From: Flavobacterium tistrianum
GTDB lineage: Bacteria; Bacteroidota; Bacteroidia; Flavobacteriales; Flavobacteriaceae
DNA: 64,000 nt
Direction: 5' to 3'
NCBI RefSeq assembly: GCF_003254545.1
Contig: NZ_QJRH01000068.1
Coordinates: 248,001-312,000 of the forward strand
This document shows, piece by piece, positions 33,500-42,450 of the stretch. A model generated the notes under the pieces. That model had not been told where the DNA came from, did no database searches, and saw only the letters and a list, made by a program, of their open reading frames with translations. Within the stretch, counting starts at the first letter, position 1. The number at the start of each line of letters is the position of its first letter. Both the position numbers and the translations under genes were made by a program.

Positions 33500-34972
33500 C
33501 TAATCTAACTTAAACCATTCATTTACTTCTCTTGCGATGGTATCTTTAGTTTCGGGATTCTCAAATTCATTTGAAACCGAATTATATACATAATCTTTTT
33601 TCCACTTTTTATAATTAGAAGCCACTTTTTCAATCGCATCGCAGATATAAAAAAGTTCTTCATTGGTTGTAATTGGATGCAGTGACAAACGTACCCAACC
33701 CGGTTTATTGGTCTGATTTCGCTGCAATAATTCATTTGTAATTTCTGCCGATTTCTTTTCGTTGATATTGAACAGATAATGCGCATAAGTGCTCGCACAT
33801 GACCATCCGCCACGAACCTGAATTCCGAAACGGTCATTCAGCAATCTAACGATCAGATTATAATGAATATCTTCAATAATAAAAGATACACAACCAATTC
33901 GCTCTGATTTTAAATCCCCTAAAATGGATAAACCTTGTATTTTTTGAAGTCTTGAAAAACAAAGATCAAGCAGTTCTTTTTCTCTTTTTTTGATGTTCTC
34001 CACTCCCATTTGCTCTTTCAATTCTAGAGCCAATGCCGTTCTAATTACTTGCAGAAAACCAGGAGTTCCGCCATCTTCTTTCACTTCTATGCTATCGCTG
34101 TAACAATATTTTCCAAGCGGATTGGTCCATTTTACATTTCCTCCACCTGGATTATCTGGAAAATCAGATTGGTATAATTTTTCATTGAAAACCAGAATAC
34201 CACAAGTTCCCGGACCTCCTAAAAATTTATGCGGAGAAAAGAAAATCGCATCCAATTGTTCTTCTGGATCATTTGGGTGCATATCAATTTCAACATAAGG
34301 CGCCGAAGCAGCAAAATCTACAAAACAGAGTCCGCCGTTTTGATGCATGATTTTGGCCAATTCGTGATAAGGCGTAATAATTCCTGTAACATTTGAACAA
34401 GCTGTAAACGAACCTATTTTTAAGCTTCGGTCTGCATATTTTTTAATTGCTGACGAAAGAACTTTTGGATCAACTAAATTATTTTCATCTGGTGGCAGAA
34501 TAACTACTTCGGCATTTGTTTCATACCACGAAACCTGATTGGAATGATGCTCCATGTGCGTTATAAAAACCACAGGTCTATCTTCTTCAGATTTTGTTCG
34601 AAGCGCCATAATACGCTGCAATTTGGACAAAGCTGCCGTCATCCCGCTTCCGGTAGCTACCAAAACATCCGATTCGTTGGCGTTAACCGATTTTTTAATA
34701 ATATCTCTCGCATGCTGATAAGCATAAGTAGAGGTTTTTCCTGTCTGACTTGAAAGTGAATGCGTATTGGCAATCATTGGACCAATTTTATTGAGCATTA
34801 TATCTTCAATCGGGGTGTATAATCTTCCGCTGGCAACCCAGTCCGCGTAAACTAGATTCTGTTCTCCGTAAACCGATTCGAAAGTATGATCAATTCCTAC
34901 TGTATTTTCTCTAAATTTAGAAAAGTAACACTCAGGTTCTGTTGGTTTTGTTGTTGGCTCAATAGCATTCAT
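33500..34972 (-). CDS. Class V aminotransferase (cysteine desulfurase-like PLP enzyme)
   Basis: The 490-residue fold-type I PLP enzyme has its lysine in FFSPHKFLGGPG (K249), the aspartate motif CFVDFAASAPY about 35 residues before it, and a C-terminal GGWSCAS motif whose cysteine recalls the cysteine desulfurase catalytic loop. The family includes SufS/CsdA and EgtE-type enzymes; the exact substrate is unclear, and it is longer than housekeeping SufS (about 400). A 101-nt inverted-repeat element lies upstream. Confidence 0.85.
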   Translation of the reverse strand: MNAIEPTTKPTEPECYFSKFRENTVGIDHTFESVYGEQNLVYADWVASGRLYTPIEDIMLNKIGPMIANTHSLSSQTGKTSTYAYQHARDIIKKSVNANESDVLVATGSGMTAALSKLQRIMALRTKSEEDRPVVFITHMEHHSNQVSWYETNAEVVILPPDENNLVDPKVLSSAIKKYADRSLKIGSFTACSNVTGIITPYHELAKIMHQNGGLCFVDFAASAPYVEIDMHPNDPEEQLDAIFFSPHKFLGGPGTCGILVFNEKLYQSDFPDNPGGGNVKWTNPLGKYCYSDSIEVKEDGGTPGFLQVIRTALALELKEQMGVENIKKREKELLDLCFSRLQKIQGLSILGDLKSERIGCVSFIIEDIHYNLIVRLLNDRFGIQVRGGWSCASTYAHYLFNINEKKSAEITNELLQRNQTNKPGWVRLSLHPITTNEELFYICDAIEKVASNYKKWKKDYVYNSVSNEFENPETKDTIAREVNEWFKLD

Positions 34973-35027
34973 ATCCTTGTCATTTTAAATTAAATTATAC
35001 TGTTTAAGTAAACTTTACCACAATATT

Positions 35028-35128
35028 TGTCATTCCGACGAAGGAGGAATCACACACGTAACTCGACAAAGATTTACGACTTTCTGTATAGATCCACTAG
35101 TGCGATTTCTCCTTCGTCGAAATGACAA
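35028..35128. repeat. Imperfect inverted-repeat element (about 100 bp)
   Basis: The left arm TTGTCATTCCGACGAAGGAG (35028-35047) and right arm CTCCTTCGTCGAAATGACAA (35109-35128) are reverse complements with one mismatch, and the pairing continues inward over about 8 more bases with small imperfections. A spacer of about 45 nt and no ORF lie between. The sequence resembles dispersed intergenic elements that I recall from flavobacteria. Confidence 0.7.
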
Positions 35129-35144
35129 GTTGTGCTTTTCTTTT

Positions 35145-36134
35145 TTAAATTTTATTCTCCAAAAGTCTTTTCAATGTAGATTGCAATTCTTCTCCATACA
35201 GGTTTTTCGCAACGATTACCCCTTTAGGATCCACCAAATAGTTTCCTGGAATGGCTCTTACACCATATAATTTTGCAACAGCGCTGTTCCAGAAAAGCAA
35301 ATCAGAAACATGTGTCCAGGTTAAATTATCGTCTTTAATTCCTTTAATCCAGTTTTCTTTCTTTTTATCAAGAGAGATTGCCACAATGTTGAATCCTTTG
35401 TCGTGAAATTCTTTGTAAGCCGCTACAATATTCGGATTCTCTCTTCGGCAAGGTCCACACCATGAGGCCCAAAAATCAATCAAAGTATAGCCTTTTAAGT
35501 TATCATAAAGACGAACTGGCTTTCCTTCCGGATCATTAGCTGTAAAATCTGGGGCTTTTTTACCTACCGATAATCCGTCTAAAACAATAGCCAGTTCTTT
35601 TAATTCTTTCACGTAAGTGGTGTTCTGAAGACTTTTATCCAGCAAAGCAATATTTTGTGTAATCTGCTCTGGCGTTAATCTGTAAGACCAGTTTCTGTAC
35701 AATACATAAGCAGAAACAATAGATTTTGGATTTTCTGTTATGAATTTACTGATTTCAACATCTTTGCTTTTTTTATAGGTTTCAAATAAATCCTGAGAAG
35801 CTGAGCCCTCAACCACAGAAGTGGTATAATATTTCTTCGGACTCAGTTTTACTGTAATCGGATTTTTTTCGAGAAAAATATACAATGGCGAACTTTCTGT
35901 GTTGACGCTTAATCCGTATAAATCTGGCGTTTTTACTTTTGTTTTAAAACTAAAGTTTCCGTCTTTTACTTTTGCAGAATCAATCGTGGTAAACATTTTA
36001 TTGTGAAACTTCTGCAAGTAAACATATTGCGCTACGGTATCTGCAATCGTACCTTTTAATTGTAAATTATTTTCTTGCGCTTGAGTTTGAAAAGCTCCTA
36101 ACAGAAGAGCAAAACCTAGTATTATTTTTTTCAT
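35145..36134 (-). CDS. TlpA-like thioredoxin-fold protein with DUF4369 domain
   Basis: The 329-residue envelope protein has a signal peptide ending around AQAQ, an N-terminal DUF4369 beta-domain (about 22-120), a helical linker and a C-terminal thioredoxin domain with active site WCGPC (C226 and C229). It probably reduces or isomerises disulfides in the periplasm. A SAM-I riboswitch with its own promoter lies about 245 nt upstream on the same strand, with only a tiny ORF between, so this gene may be SAM-regulated. Confidence 0.9.
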   Translation of the reverse strand: MKKIILGFALLLGAFQTQAQENNLQLKGTIADTVAQYVYLQKFHNKMFTTIDSAKVKDGNFSFKTKVKTPDLYGLSVNTESSPLYIFLEKNPITVKLSPKKYYTTSVVEGSASQDLFETYKKSKDVEISKFITENPKSIVSAYVLYRNWSYRLTPEQITQNIALLDKSLQNTTYVKELKELAIVLDGLSVGKKAPDFTANDPEGKPVRLYDNLKGYTLIDFWASWCGPCRRENPNIVAAYKEFHDKGFNIVAISLDKKKENWIKGIKDDNLTWTHVSDLLFWNSAVAKLYGVRAIPGNYLVDPKGVIVAKNLYGEELQSTLKRLLENKI

Positions 36135-36245
36135 TTTATTTTAAGTATTTAAGATTAGACAAAAGAATTTCAGGCCAATGCCAAAGGGCACTAGCTACTT
36201 ATTTATTATTTTTTAGGAATCTGGAATAACTAATATTCTCTCATT

Positions 36246-36326
36246 TCAAAAAAAAGCAAAACTGTTTTCTTCAAAAATGGAATTTAAGAGTTCATAACCT
36301 GCGTATAAAATAGATTCTGCTTTCAT
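36246..36326 (-). CDS. Possible 26-aa leader peptide ORF downstream of the SAM riboswitch
   Basis: A short ORF (MKAESILYAGYELLNSIFEE... ending AFF) begins 53 nt after the riboswitch and ends in a run of eight T residues on the coding strand before TGA. Its protein-like composition and placement right behind the aptamer make it a candidate leader peptide or the 5' stub of a lost gene. A slip in the T run would extend it by only a few residues. Confidence 0.4.
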   Translation of the reverse strand: MKAESILYAGYELLNSIFEENSFAFF

Positions 36327-36378
36327 TTTAATAAAGATTTTATTGGATGATCTTAAACAGATTTATGGAGAAATCTTT

Positions 36379-36475
36379 CTTATCTGCCCGCATCTAGCGG
36401 AAGGATTTAGCACCTTATTCGGCAACAGGTTGCTAAGACTTCAATGGGCCTATTCCCTCAGTCTTTCTGGATAAG
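36379..36475 (-). ncRNA. SAM-I (S-box) riboswitch
   Basis: Read on the minus strand, the stem P1 pairs CTTATC (36475-36470) with GATAAG (36384-36379). Inside are the hallmark S-box segments AGAGTGAGGGA-like (here AAAGACTGAGGGA), GCAACCTG and AAGGTGCTAAATCC, with the terminal GGGCAGATAAG. A promoter of the TAnnTTTG type ends 24 nt upstream. No methionine or SAM gene follows; the first full gene is the TlpA-like protein. No clear terminator hairpin is visible after P1, so control may act on translation. Confidence 0.9.
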
Positions 36476-36498
36476 TATCATTTATAATTTTTCTGATA

Positions 36499-36530
36499 CA
36501 AATATATATTAATTCTACCGAATTAGTCAA
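36499..36530 (-). promoter_or_regulatory. Promoter of the riboswitch transcript
   Basis: On the minus strand, TTG (36530-36528), 21 nt and TATATTTG (36506-36499) form a near-consensus promoter. The predicted start is about 18 nt before the riboswitch. Confidence 0.6.
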
Positions 36531-36696
36531 GTTTAATTTGTATTATTTTCAAATTAATTACAAAATCGCTTTCCTACAAAGAATCAAAACACTAATAATC
36601 AAAACATTAAACCGTAAGCAAATTCTTTTTGAAGATCTTATTTATAAAAGAAATTCATACGTTTTTAAAATCTGAATTGAAAAGTATTTTTAAATT

Positions 36697-37149
36697 CTAA
36701 AGAAAAAGATGCAGGTATTTATTCTTTTCCAGATTTGAAATAGGTTCTTTTAATCCGTTTTCGAGATTTGAAGTAATTAATTCCAATACCTGTTTGAGAT
36801 CGTTAAAATTATTTGGCTTTACAAAATAACAGAACGCTCCCAGATTGCCGGCAGCTTCCATATCATTTTTATGTGAAGAAGTAGAAATCATTATTACTGG
36901 AATATCTTTGTAACGTTCTTCCGATTTTAATTGTTTCAAACATTCCCACCCATTCATAATGGGCATATTTAAATCCAAGAATACAATTCTTGGAATCTCA
37001 TCTTGATTGTGTAGCATTTTTAACGCTTGATCTCCATTTTCTGCACAATGACAAATAATACTTCCATCTATATCAGCCAGTGCTTCGCAAAACATTTCTG
37101 CGTCGTCTCGGTCATCATCGGCTAATAAAATTATTTTATTACTCATCAT
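36697..37149 (-). CDS. Single-domain response regulator
   Basis: The 150-residue receiver-only protein has the acidic cluster ADDD (residues 10-13), the phosphoacceptor Asp59 in VFLDLNMP, a conserved Ser/Thr in MISTSSH and Lys in FVKPN. There is no output domain. Its start overlaps the stop of the upstream histidine kinase by one base, so it is the obvious phosphotransfer partner. Such stand-alone receivers, related to phytochrome-linked Rcp1, act through protein contacts. Confidence 0.92.
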   Translation of the reverse strand: MMSNKIILLADDDRDDAEMFCEALADIDGSIICHCAENGDQALKMLHNQDEIPRIVFLDLNMPIMNGWECLKQLKSEERYKDIPVIMISTSSHKNDMEAAGNLGAFCYFVKPNNFNDLKQVLELITSNLENGLKEPISNLEKNKYLHLFL

Positions 37150-39821
37150 TAAATGTCTTTTTCTGTTTGTTCAAATGGCAGCATAATTGTAAAAACAGCT
37201 CCTTTATCAGCAATTCCAGTTGCGGTGATGCTTCCTCCGTGACGCTCTGCAATTTTTTTACAAAGCGATAATCCTAATCCAGTTCCTTCATAACGGTCTT
37301 TAGAATTTAGGCGGGTAAAAGTTTCAAAAATGCGTCCCGTGTGATCGAGGTCAAATCCGATTCCGTTGTCTTCTACCGTAATTACGGCTGTTCTTTTTCC
37401 ATTCTCAATAAGTTCTTTTGCATTAATGGTAATCTGCGGCGGAACATTTTCTTTAGCAAATTTAATCGAATTGTTTATCAAGTTATAAAATAGCTGATAA
37501 AGCAAAACAGAAGCTCCTTCAATAACAGGAAGTCCGTGATAGTATATGTTTCCGTCTGTTCTCTGAAGCGAAATCTCCAAATCGGTTTCTATATTTTTAA
37601 TGACTTCATTGAGATCAACAATTGTTGCTTTTTGCGAGTCTGCGTTTATTTTAGAATATGCGAGCACACCGTCGATCATAGTAAACATGCGGTCTGCCGC
37701 GACATGGATTCTTTCGATATATCTCGTTGCCGATTCGTCTAGCTGACTTTCAAGGTGATCTTCTAGACGGCTTACAAATGTCTTTATTTTTCTGACAGGC
37801 TCTTTTAAATCATGCGAGGCAACATGGGCAAACTGCTGTAAATCATCATTAGAACGTTGGAGTTCTTTAGTGCGGTCTGCCACCAAAATTTCCAGTTTTT
37901 CGGTAATCGATTTTTGTTCATGAATATCAGTACAAGTTCCAAACCAATTGGTAATGATGCCTTCCTTATCTCTGATAGGAAGTGCTTTACTCAGAAACCA
38001 GCGATATTCTCCTGTGCTCGCATTTTTTAAACGAAATTCTTTCTGGTAAGACGAGCCCGCATTAACGCTCTGATACCAAGTTCTTAAAACATCGTAAACA
38101 TCGTCGGTATGAAGCGCCGGAACCCAGCTGGAATCGCCAAATTCATGTTCGCTAAAACCAGTATATTCGTACCATCTGCTGTTGTAATAATCTATAAATC
38201 CGTCAGGGTGTGCAGTCCAGATAATTTGGGGCACCAGATCTGCAAGCTGCCTAAATTTCTCTTCGCTTTCTGCAATAACATTTTGAAGTTCTTTTTGAGA
38301 AGTGATATCACTAGCGGCGCCAAACCATTCTACAATTTTTCCTTTTTCATCTAATATCGGAACCACTCTAGAGAAAACCCATCTTACAGAATCATCTTCT
38401 TTTATAATCCTGTGCTCCATTTCAAAAATGCTTTTCTCTACTATCGATTTAGAAATCAGATGAACTGCTTGTTCCAAATCGCTGGGATGTACAAATTTAT
38501 CCAGCCAATTGATGCTATGCCCTCCAGTACCAGAAAGCCTTCCTCCTCCTTCAAGACTTTGCATCACCATCCAGTCAGCATCCATACGGTAAACCAAATC
38601 AGACGATGCGTTGACTAAAGCTCGAAAACGGTTTTCGCTTTTTTCCATTTTCTGGCGGGCTTCAACTTGTTCGGTAACATCAACCGCCACCTGTATCATT
38701 CCCGTTATCTGATCCTCTTCAATTAATGGTCGATATGTTAAGTTATAATAATAGTTTTTTACTTCTCCAGTTCGATTGTGTGGTACGAGAACCTCGCTTT
38801 GGTCAAAAGGAATTCCTTCGTTATAAACCTTTAAAACCTGTTTCCATACATATTGCCCTTCAAGTTCTGGCAATACATCAATTAATCGCATGCCAATAAT
38901 TTCTTCGCCACGGCCTATCATTTGCAGCATGTGTTTATTTATCTGCTCAATAATTAGATCGTCTCCTTTTAACACCAAAGTTGGAGCCGGCGTCTGATGA
39001 ATCATTTTACGGAAACGATTTTCGCTTTGTTGCAGTTTTTCTTCGGCCTGTTTACTTTCAGTAATATCTCTTGTTGTTCCAACTACAAGCTCAACCTCTC
39101 CTTTTTCGTTAAAGGCTGGAACTAAAATATAATCGTAAATTCTTCTTCCCAGTTCTGCGTGCGGGAAAGAAACAGTTCCTCTCACAGCTCTTTTTTCTGC
39201 TGCAACAGTATCGATTTCCTTTTCGTGCATTTCGGCATGCCAATCTTCATAGCCATTTTCAATTAGCCCGCGTCCTATAGCATCCTCTGCCGATTTGCCC
39301 CACATGCTCAATAAGGCTTTGTTTGCATAAGTAAACTTATAATCCAGATCAAAAACATACACCAGATCAGGAGTTCCGTTTATTATAGAGTTGTAAAGTC
39401 TTTTTTGTTTTTCGGCATCGAGTAATGCATTATTCAGTTCCGTTTCAGCAAGTTTCTTTTTGGTAATGTCTTCCATTGTCACTACCAATAGACCATCCTG
39501 CGCGACAACAGTAAACTTCAACCAGTGTTTTCCTCTTTCATCATCATAGCATTGCTCAAAGCTGGATGTAACTTCTTTTTCTGAAGTTTCAATACACTTT
39601 TCGAGAATAGCGTTTCCTCCTATTTTAGAAATAATTTTACTGAATCTCTGCCCTTTGTAGTCTTCGTTACTGATCCAGTTTATAAAGTGATCATTAAGCA
39701 GCAACACTGAAAAATCATCGATCTTATTTTTAGTATTATACAAAGATTTTAAAACTGCAATACCATTTGGCGCAGCATTAAAAACGGTTCTAAAAAGATC
39801 TAAATTATTTATTAACTCCAT
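37149..39821 (-). CDS. Multi-PAS sensor histidine kinase
   Basis: The 890-residue soluble kinase has no obvious membrane helix. About five PAS/PAC repeats cover residues 10-650, each ending in a PAC-like GTTRDIT/AASDIT/GTCTDIH motif. HisKA follows with H670 in ASHDLKEP, then a HATPase domain with N box, DNGIGF and GTGLGLSLC. The HDLKEP box is of the phytochrome/Cph1 class. The stop overlaps the response regulator start by one base. The ligand or signal is unknown. A TATATTTG element lies about 77 nt upstream. Confidence 0.93.
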   Translation of the reverse strand: MELINNLDLFRTVFNAAPNGIAVLKSLYNTKNKIDDFSVLLLNDHFINWISNEDYKGQRFSKIISKIGGNAILEKCIETSEKEVTSSFEQCYDDERGKHWLKFTVVAQDGLLVVTMEDITKKKLAETELNNALLDAEKQKRLYNSIINGTPDLVYVFDLDYKFTYANKALLSMWGKSAEDAIGRGLIENGYEDWHAEMHEKEIDTVAAEKRAVRGTVSFPHAELGRRIYDYILVPAFNEKGEVELVVGTTRDITESKQAEEKLQQSENRFRKMIHQTPAPTLVLKGDDLIIEQINKHMLQMIGRGEEIIGMRLIDVLPELEGQYVWKQVLKVYNEGIPFDQSEVLVPHNRTGEVKNYYYNLTYRPLIEEDQITGMIQVAVDVTEQVEARQKMEKSENRFRALVNASSDLVYRMDADWMVMQSLEGGGRLSGTGGHSINWLDKFVHPSDLEQAVHLISKSIVEKSIFEMEHRIIKEDDSVRWVFSRVVPILDEKGKIVEWFGAASDITSQKELQNVIAESEEKFRQLADLVPQIIWTAHPDGFIDYYNSRWYEYTGFSEHEFGDSSWVPALHTDDVYDVLRTWYQSVNAGSSYQKEFRLKNASTGEYRWFLSKALPIRDKEGIITNWFGTCTDIHEQKSITEKLEILVADRTKELQRSNDDLQQFAHVASHDLKEPVRKIKTFVSRLEDHLESQLDESATRYIERIHVAADRMFTMIDGVLAYSKINADSQKATIVDLNEVIKNIETDLEISLQRTDGNIYYHGLPVIEGASVLLYQLFYNLINNSIKFAKENVPPQITINAKELIENGKRTAVITVEDNGIGFDLDHTGRIFETFTRLNSKDRYEGTGLGLSLCKKIAERHGGSITATGIADKGAVFTIMLPFEQTEKDI

Positions 39822-39897
39822 TATCTTATTGAGTGAAAATAATTTTTAAATGCTGTCTAATTTTATGAAATATACTCGAATTTGTTAAATTCTTTCT

Positions 39898-39905
39898 CAA
39901 ATATA
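39898..39905 (-). promoter_or_regulatory. -7 element of the kinase-regulator operon
   Basis: The minus strand reads TATATTTG. The leader would be about 70 nt. Confidence 0.4.
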
Positions 39906-39989
39906 AATAAAAACGCATTTACTATAAACATTCTTTAAAATGATTTTTTAACTAAAAAATATAGTTAAAGTCTTTTCTGACATAACATC

Positions 39990-40022
39990 AAAAAAAGCCG
40001 AATCCTGGATTCAGCTTTTTGT
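39990..40022 (-). terminator. Terminator of the small lipoprotein gene
   Basis: The hairpin GAATC-CTG-GATTC is extended by AGC/GCT around one mismatch and has T-rich flanks on both strands. It lies 23 nt after the stop of the 67-residue lipoprotein gene. Confidence 0.65.
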
Positions 40023-40044
40023 TTTACAGATAGAATAAAAACAA

Positions 40045-40248
40045 TTATGGCTTGATAGAATCGGTTTTAACCGTAGAAGTAGTGTCCATATTAATCGTAT
40101 CTACTTCTGGTCCGACTGTATCTATCGTATTCTGAATAGTATCATTTTCGTATGATTCTATTTTAGTGTTCTCATTCTTTTTGCAAGAAAATACTAATCC
40201 TGCTAGCAGAATTAAGAAAGCTGCTTTAGTTATTATTTGCGTTTTCAT
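40045..40248 (-). CDS. Small lipoprotein, Thr/Asp-rich
   Basis: The 67-residue protein has a lipoprotein signal peptide with lipobox VFSC (Cys22) and a short polar tail of repeated Asp-Thr-Ile/Val units. No fold is likely beyond the lipid anchor. Function unknown. A similar short lipoprotein gene lies just upstream on the same strand. Confidence 0.7.
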   Translation of the reverse strand: MKTQIITKAAFLILLAGLVFSCKKNENTKIESYENDTIQNTIDTVGPEVDTINMDTTSTVKTDSIKP

Positions 40249-40352
40249 AATTATATTTTTTAATGAATAGTACCTAATTTAACTTTTATAAAAATAGCAG
40301 TTTTTACAAATGTGCTTTTTACACAATTTTAAAAACTTCTTATATAATGCGG

Positions 40353-40664
40353 TTATTTCTTTCTCTTTTTGATGCTGTCTTTTTTAATTCTCACGCTATC
40401 TTTCTGTACACCAGACTCACTCGTGTAAGTTGCTCCGTCTTCTGCACTTGCGCTCGGTCCCGTTCCCGTTCCTGCGGTACTCTGTCTTGAAGCATCTGGA
40501 CTACCCGAATTATTATTTATGTTAGTTGTGTCTTTTCTTGTAGCGCCAGTATCAAGCGGTGTTGTGCTAGTTTCTATTTCATCGCTATAACCGTCATTAT
40601 TATTTTTACATGAACTTATCGTTGCTATTAAAATGATAAGAATCAAAACTTTTATTTCCTTCAT
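40353..40664 (-). CDS. Small lipoprotein with Ser/Thr/Gly-rich tail
   Basis: I choose the ATG at 40664, where a lipoprotein signal peptide starts (MKEIKVLILIILIATISSC, Cys19). The longer frame to 40793 adds a cysteine-rich stretch that makes no sense before a signal. This gives 103 residues with a disordered Ser/Thr/Gly/Asp tail ending in basic repeats (RIKKDSIKKRKK). Envelope-located, function unknown. Confidence 0.65.
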   Translation of the reverse strand: MKEIKVLILIILIATISSCKNNNDGYSDEIETSTTPLDTGATRKDTTNINNNSGSPDASRQSTAGTGTGPSASAEDGATYTSESGVQKDSVRIKKDSIKKRKK

Positions 40665-40811
40665 AATTATACGTTTTACAATTTTAACCAAGAAACTAAT
40701 ATTCAAACATTTATGTTTACAGCATTTGACATAATTTTTACATAAAATCGCACTGGAAATCCTATAAAATTTTATAAACAAAGCTGTAAGCACTCTCTAA
40801 TTTTTACTTAG

Positions 40812-40819
40812 TAGTTTTG
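40812..40819 (+). promoter_or_regulatory. -7 element of the FAD/Rieske-SDR operon
   Basis: TAGTTTTG fits TAnnTTTG and lies 37 nt upstream of the ATG at 40857. Confidence 0.4.
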
Positions 40820-40856
40820 AAATGAATGGATTACATATCTAAATAAGGATTAAAAA

Positions 40857-42437
40857 ATGGAAAATTCAAATCAAAATATAAATGAAGGCAGCATTACTTC
40901 TGGCGATAATGTTTCTTTCTGGATTGATTCTACTGATATAATTGCTTTTGAGAAACCAACTCAGGATATCAAAACTGAAGTTCTAATTATCGGAGGTGGT
41001 ATTGCCGGACTTACAACTGCTTACAAACTTTTAAAGGCAGGGAAAAAAGTGGTTTTGGCAGAAGACGGTTTTATAGGAAGCGGAGAAACCGGAAGAACTA
41101 CAGCGCATTTAACTTGTGCCTTAGACGATAGATATTATTATCTTCAGAATACTTTTGGCAAAGAGAACGCTTGGCTCGCCGCCGAAAGCCATTCTGCTGC
41201 TATAGACGAAATCGAGAAAATTGTAAATGAATTACAGATTGATTGCGATTTTGAAAGAGTTAATGGCTATTTATTTCTTCATCCTAATGATAAGGAAAAA
41301 AATTTGGATAAAGAATTTGAAGCTACTCAAAACGCAAGATTAGAAACTGTTCTTTTAAACCACACGCCTTCTCTAGCCAATTCTCAAAATCAAAGATGTC
41401 TGGCATTTAAAAATCAGGCGCAATTTCATATTTTACATTATCTGAAAGGACTTTCTAAAGCCATAATCGAACTTGGCGGCACTATTTATACTGAAGCTCA
41501 TGCCGAAAATATAACCGAAAAAAGCGCCACCGTAAATGGTTTTGAATTTAGTGCCAAATATATTGTTGTAGCAACTAATACGCCAATTAACGATGTCCTA
41601 ACAATGCATACCAAACAGCATGCTTACCGAACATATGTTATTGGAGGAAAAATCCCGAAAGGCAGTCTGCCGCATGCTTTATGGTGGGACACTGGTGATC
41701 CAGAATCTAAATGGGTCGCACAGCCTTATCATTATGTTCGATTGCAAAATTTTGATGATGAATATGATTTGCTCATTATTGGAGGCGAAGATCATAAAAC
41801 AGGACAGGCTGATGAAGAGGGAATTTCTGCATTTTCACGTTACGAACTATTAGAAAATTGGGGCAAAAAATATTTTCCGCTATTAGATGAAATCAGCTAC
41901 AAATGGTCGGGACAGGTTATGGAGCCTTTTGATTCTTTAGGTTTTCTAGGCAGAAATCCAGGCGATCAAAATGTCTTTATCATTACGGGAGATTCTGGAA
42001 ACGGAATGACGCACGCTACTATTGGCGCCATGATTATTTCTGATATGATTCAGGGAATCGAGAATAAATGGCAAGATTTGTACAGTCCGTCGCGAATTAC
42101 CTTTAAAGCAATTGGAGATTATATGAAAGAAGCTGGAAATATGGCTTCTCAATATCTTGACTGGATTACCGGATCTGATCTTGATAACACAGCCGATTTA
42201 GAACCTGGAGAAGGTGGTATTCTTTCTTTCGGATTACGAAAAGTGGCCGTTTATCGAGATTACGACAAAACGCTTCATGCCTTCTCTGCTGTTTGCCCTC
42301 ATTTGGGCTGTATTGTGCAATGGAATTCAGACGAAAAATCTTTTGACTGTCCATGCCATGGCTCCAGATTTGCGTCTGACGGAACAGTATTAAATGGTCC
42401 TGCGGAAAGCAATTTAAGCAATCTTCATATTAAATAA
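40857..42437 (+). CDS. FAD-dependent oxidoreductase with C-terminal Rieske domain
   Basis: The 526-residue protein fuses a DAO-type flavoprotein (dinucleotide motif IIGGGIAGLTTAYKL near residue 45, GETGRTTAHLT) to a Rieske [2Fe-2S] domain at about residues 450-526. The cluster ligands are CPHLGC and CPCHGSRF. Such fusions are predicted to pass electrons between an amine or imino-acid substrate and the iron-sulfur cluster; the actual substrate is unknown. The SDR gene follows after 13 nt, forming an operon. Confidence 0.92.
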   Translation: MENSNQNINEGSITSGDNVSFWIDSTDIIAFEKPTQDIKTEVLIIGGGIAGLTTAYKLLKAGKKVVLAEDGFIGSGETGRTTAHLTCALDDRYYYLQNTFGKENAWLAAESHSAAIDEIEKIVNELQIDCDFERVNGYLFLHPNDKEKNLDKEFEATQNARLETVLLNHTPSLANSQNQRCLAFKNQAQFHILHYLKGLSKAIIELGGTIYTEAHAENITEKSATVNGFEFSAKYIVVATNTPINDVLTMHTKQHAYRTYVIGGKIPKGSLPHALWWDTGDPESKWVAQPYHYVRLQNFDDEYDLLIIGGEDHKTGQADEEGISAFSRYELLENWGKKYFPLLDEISYKWSGQVMEPFDSLGFLGRNPGDQNVFIITGDSGNGMTHATIGAMIISDMIQGIENKWQDLYSPSRITFKAIGDYMKEAGNMASQYLDWITGSDLDNTADLEPGEGGILSFGLRKVAVYRDYDKTLHAFSAVCPHLGCIVQWNSDEKSFDCPCHGSRFASDGTVLNGPAESNLSNLHIK

Positions 42438-42450
42438 AAAAACATATCGT

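Noticed and set aside
40665..40793. N-terminal extension of the small lipoprotein gene
   Set aside because: The extra 43 residues precede a clear lipoprotein signal peptide, so translation most likely starts at 40664.
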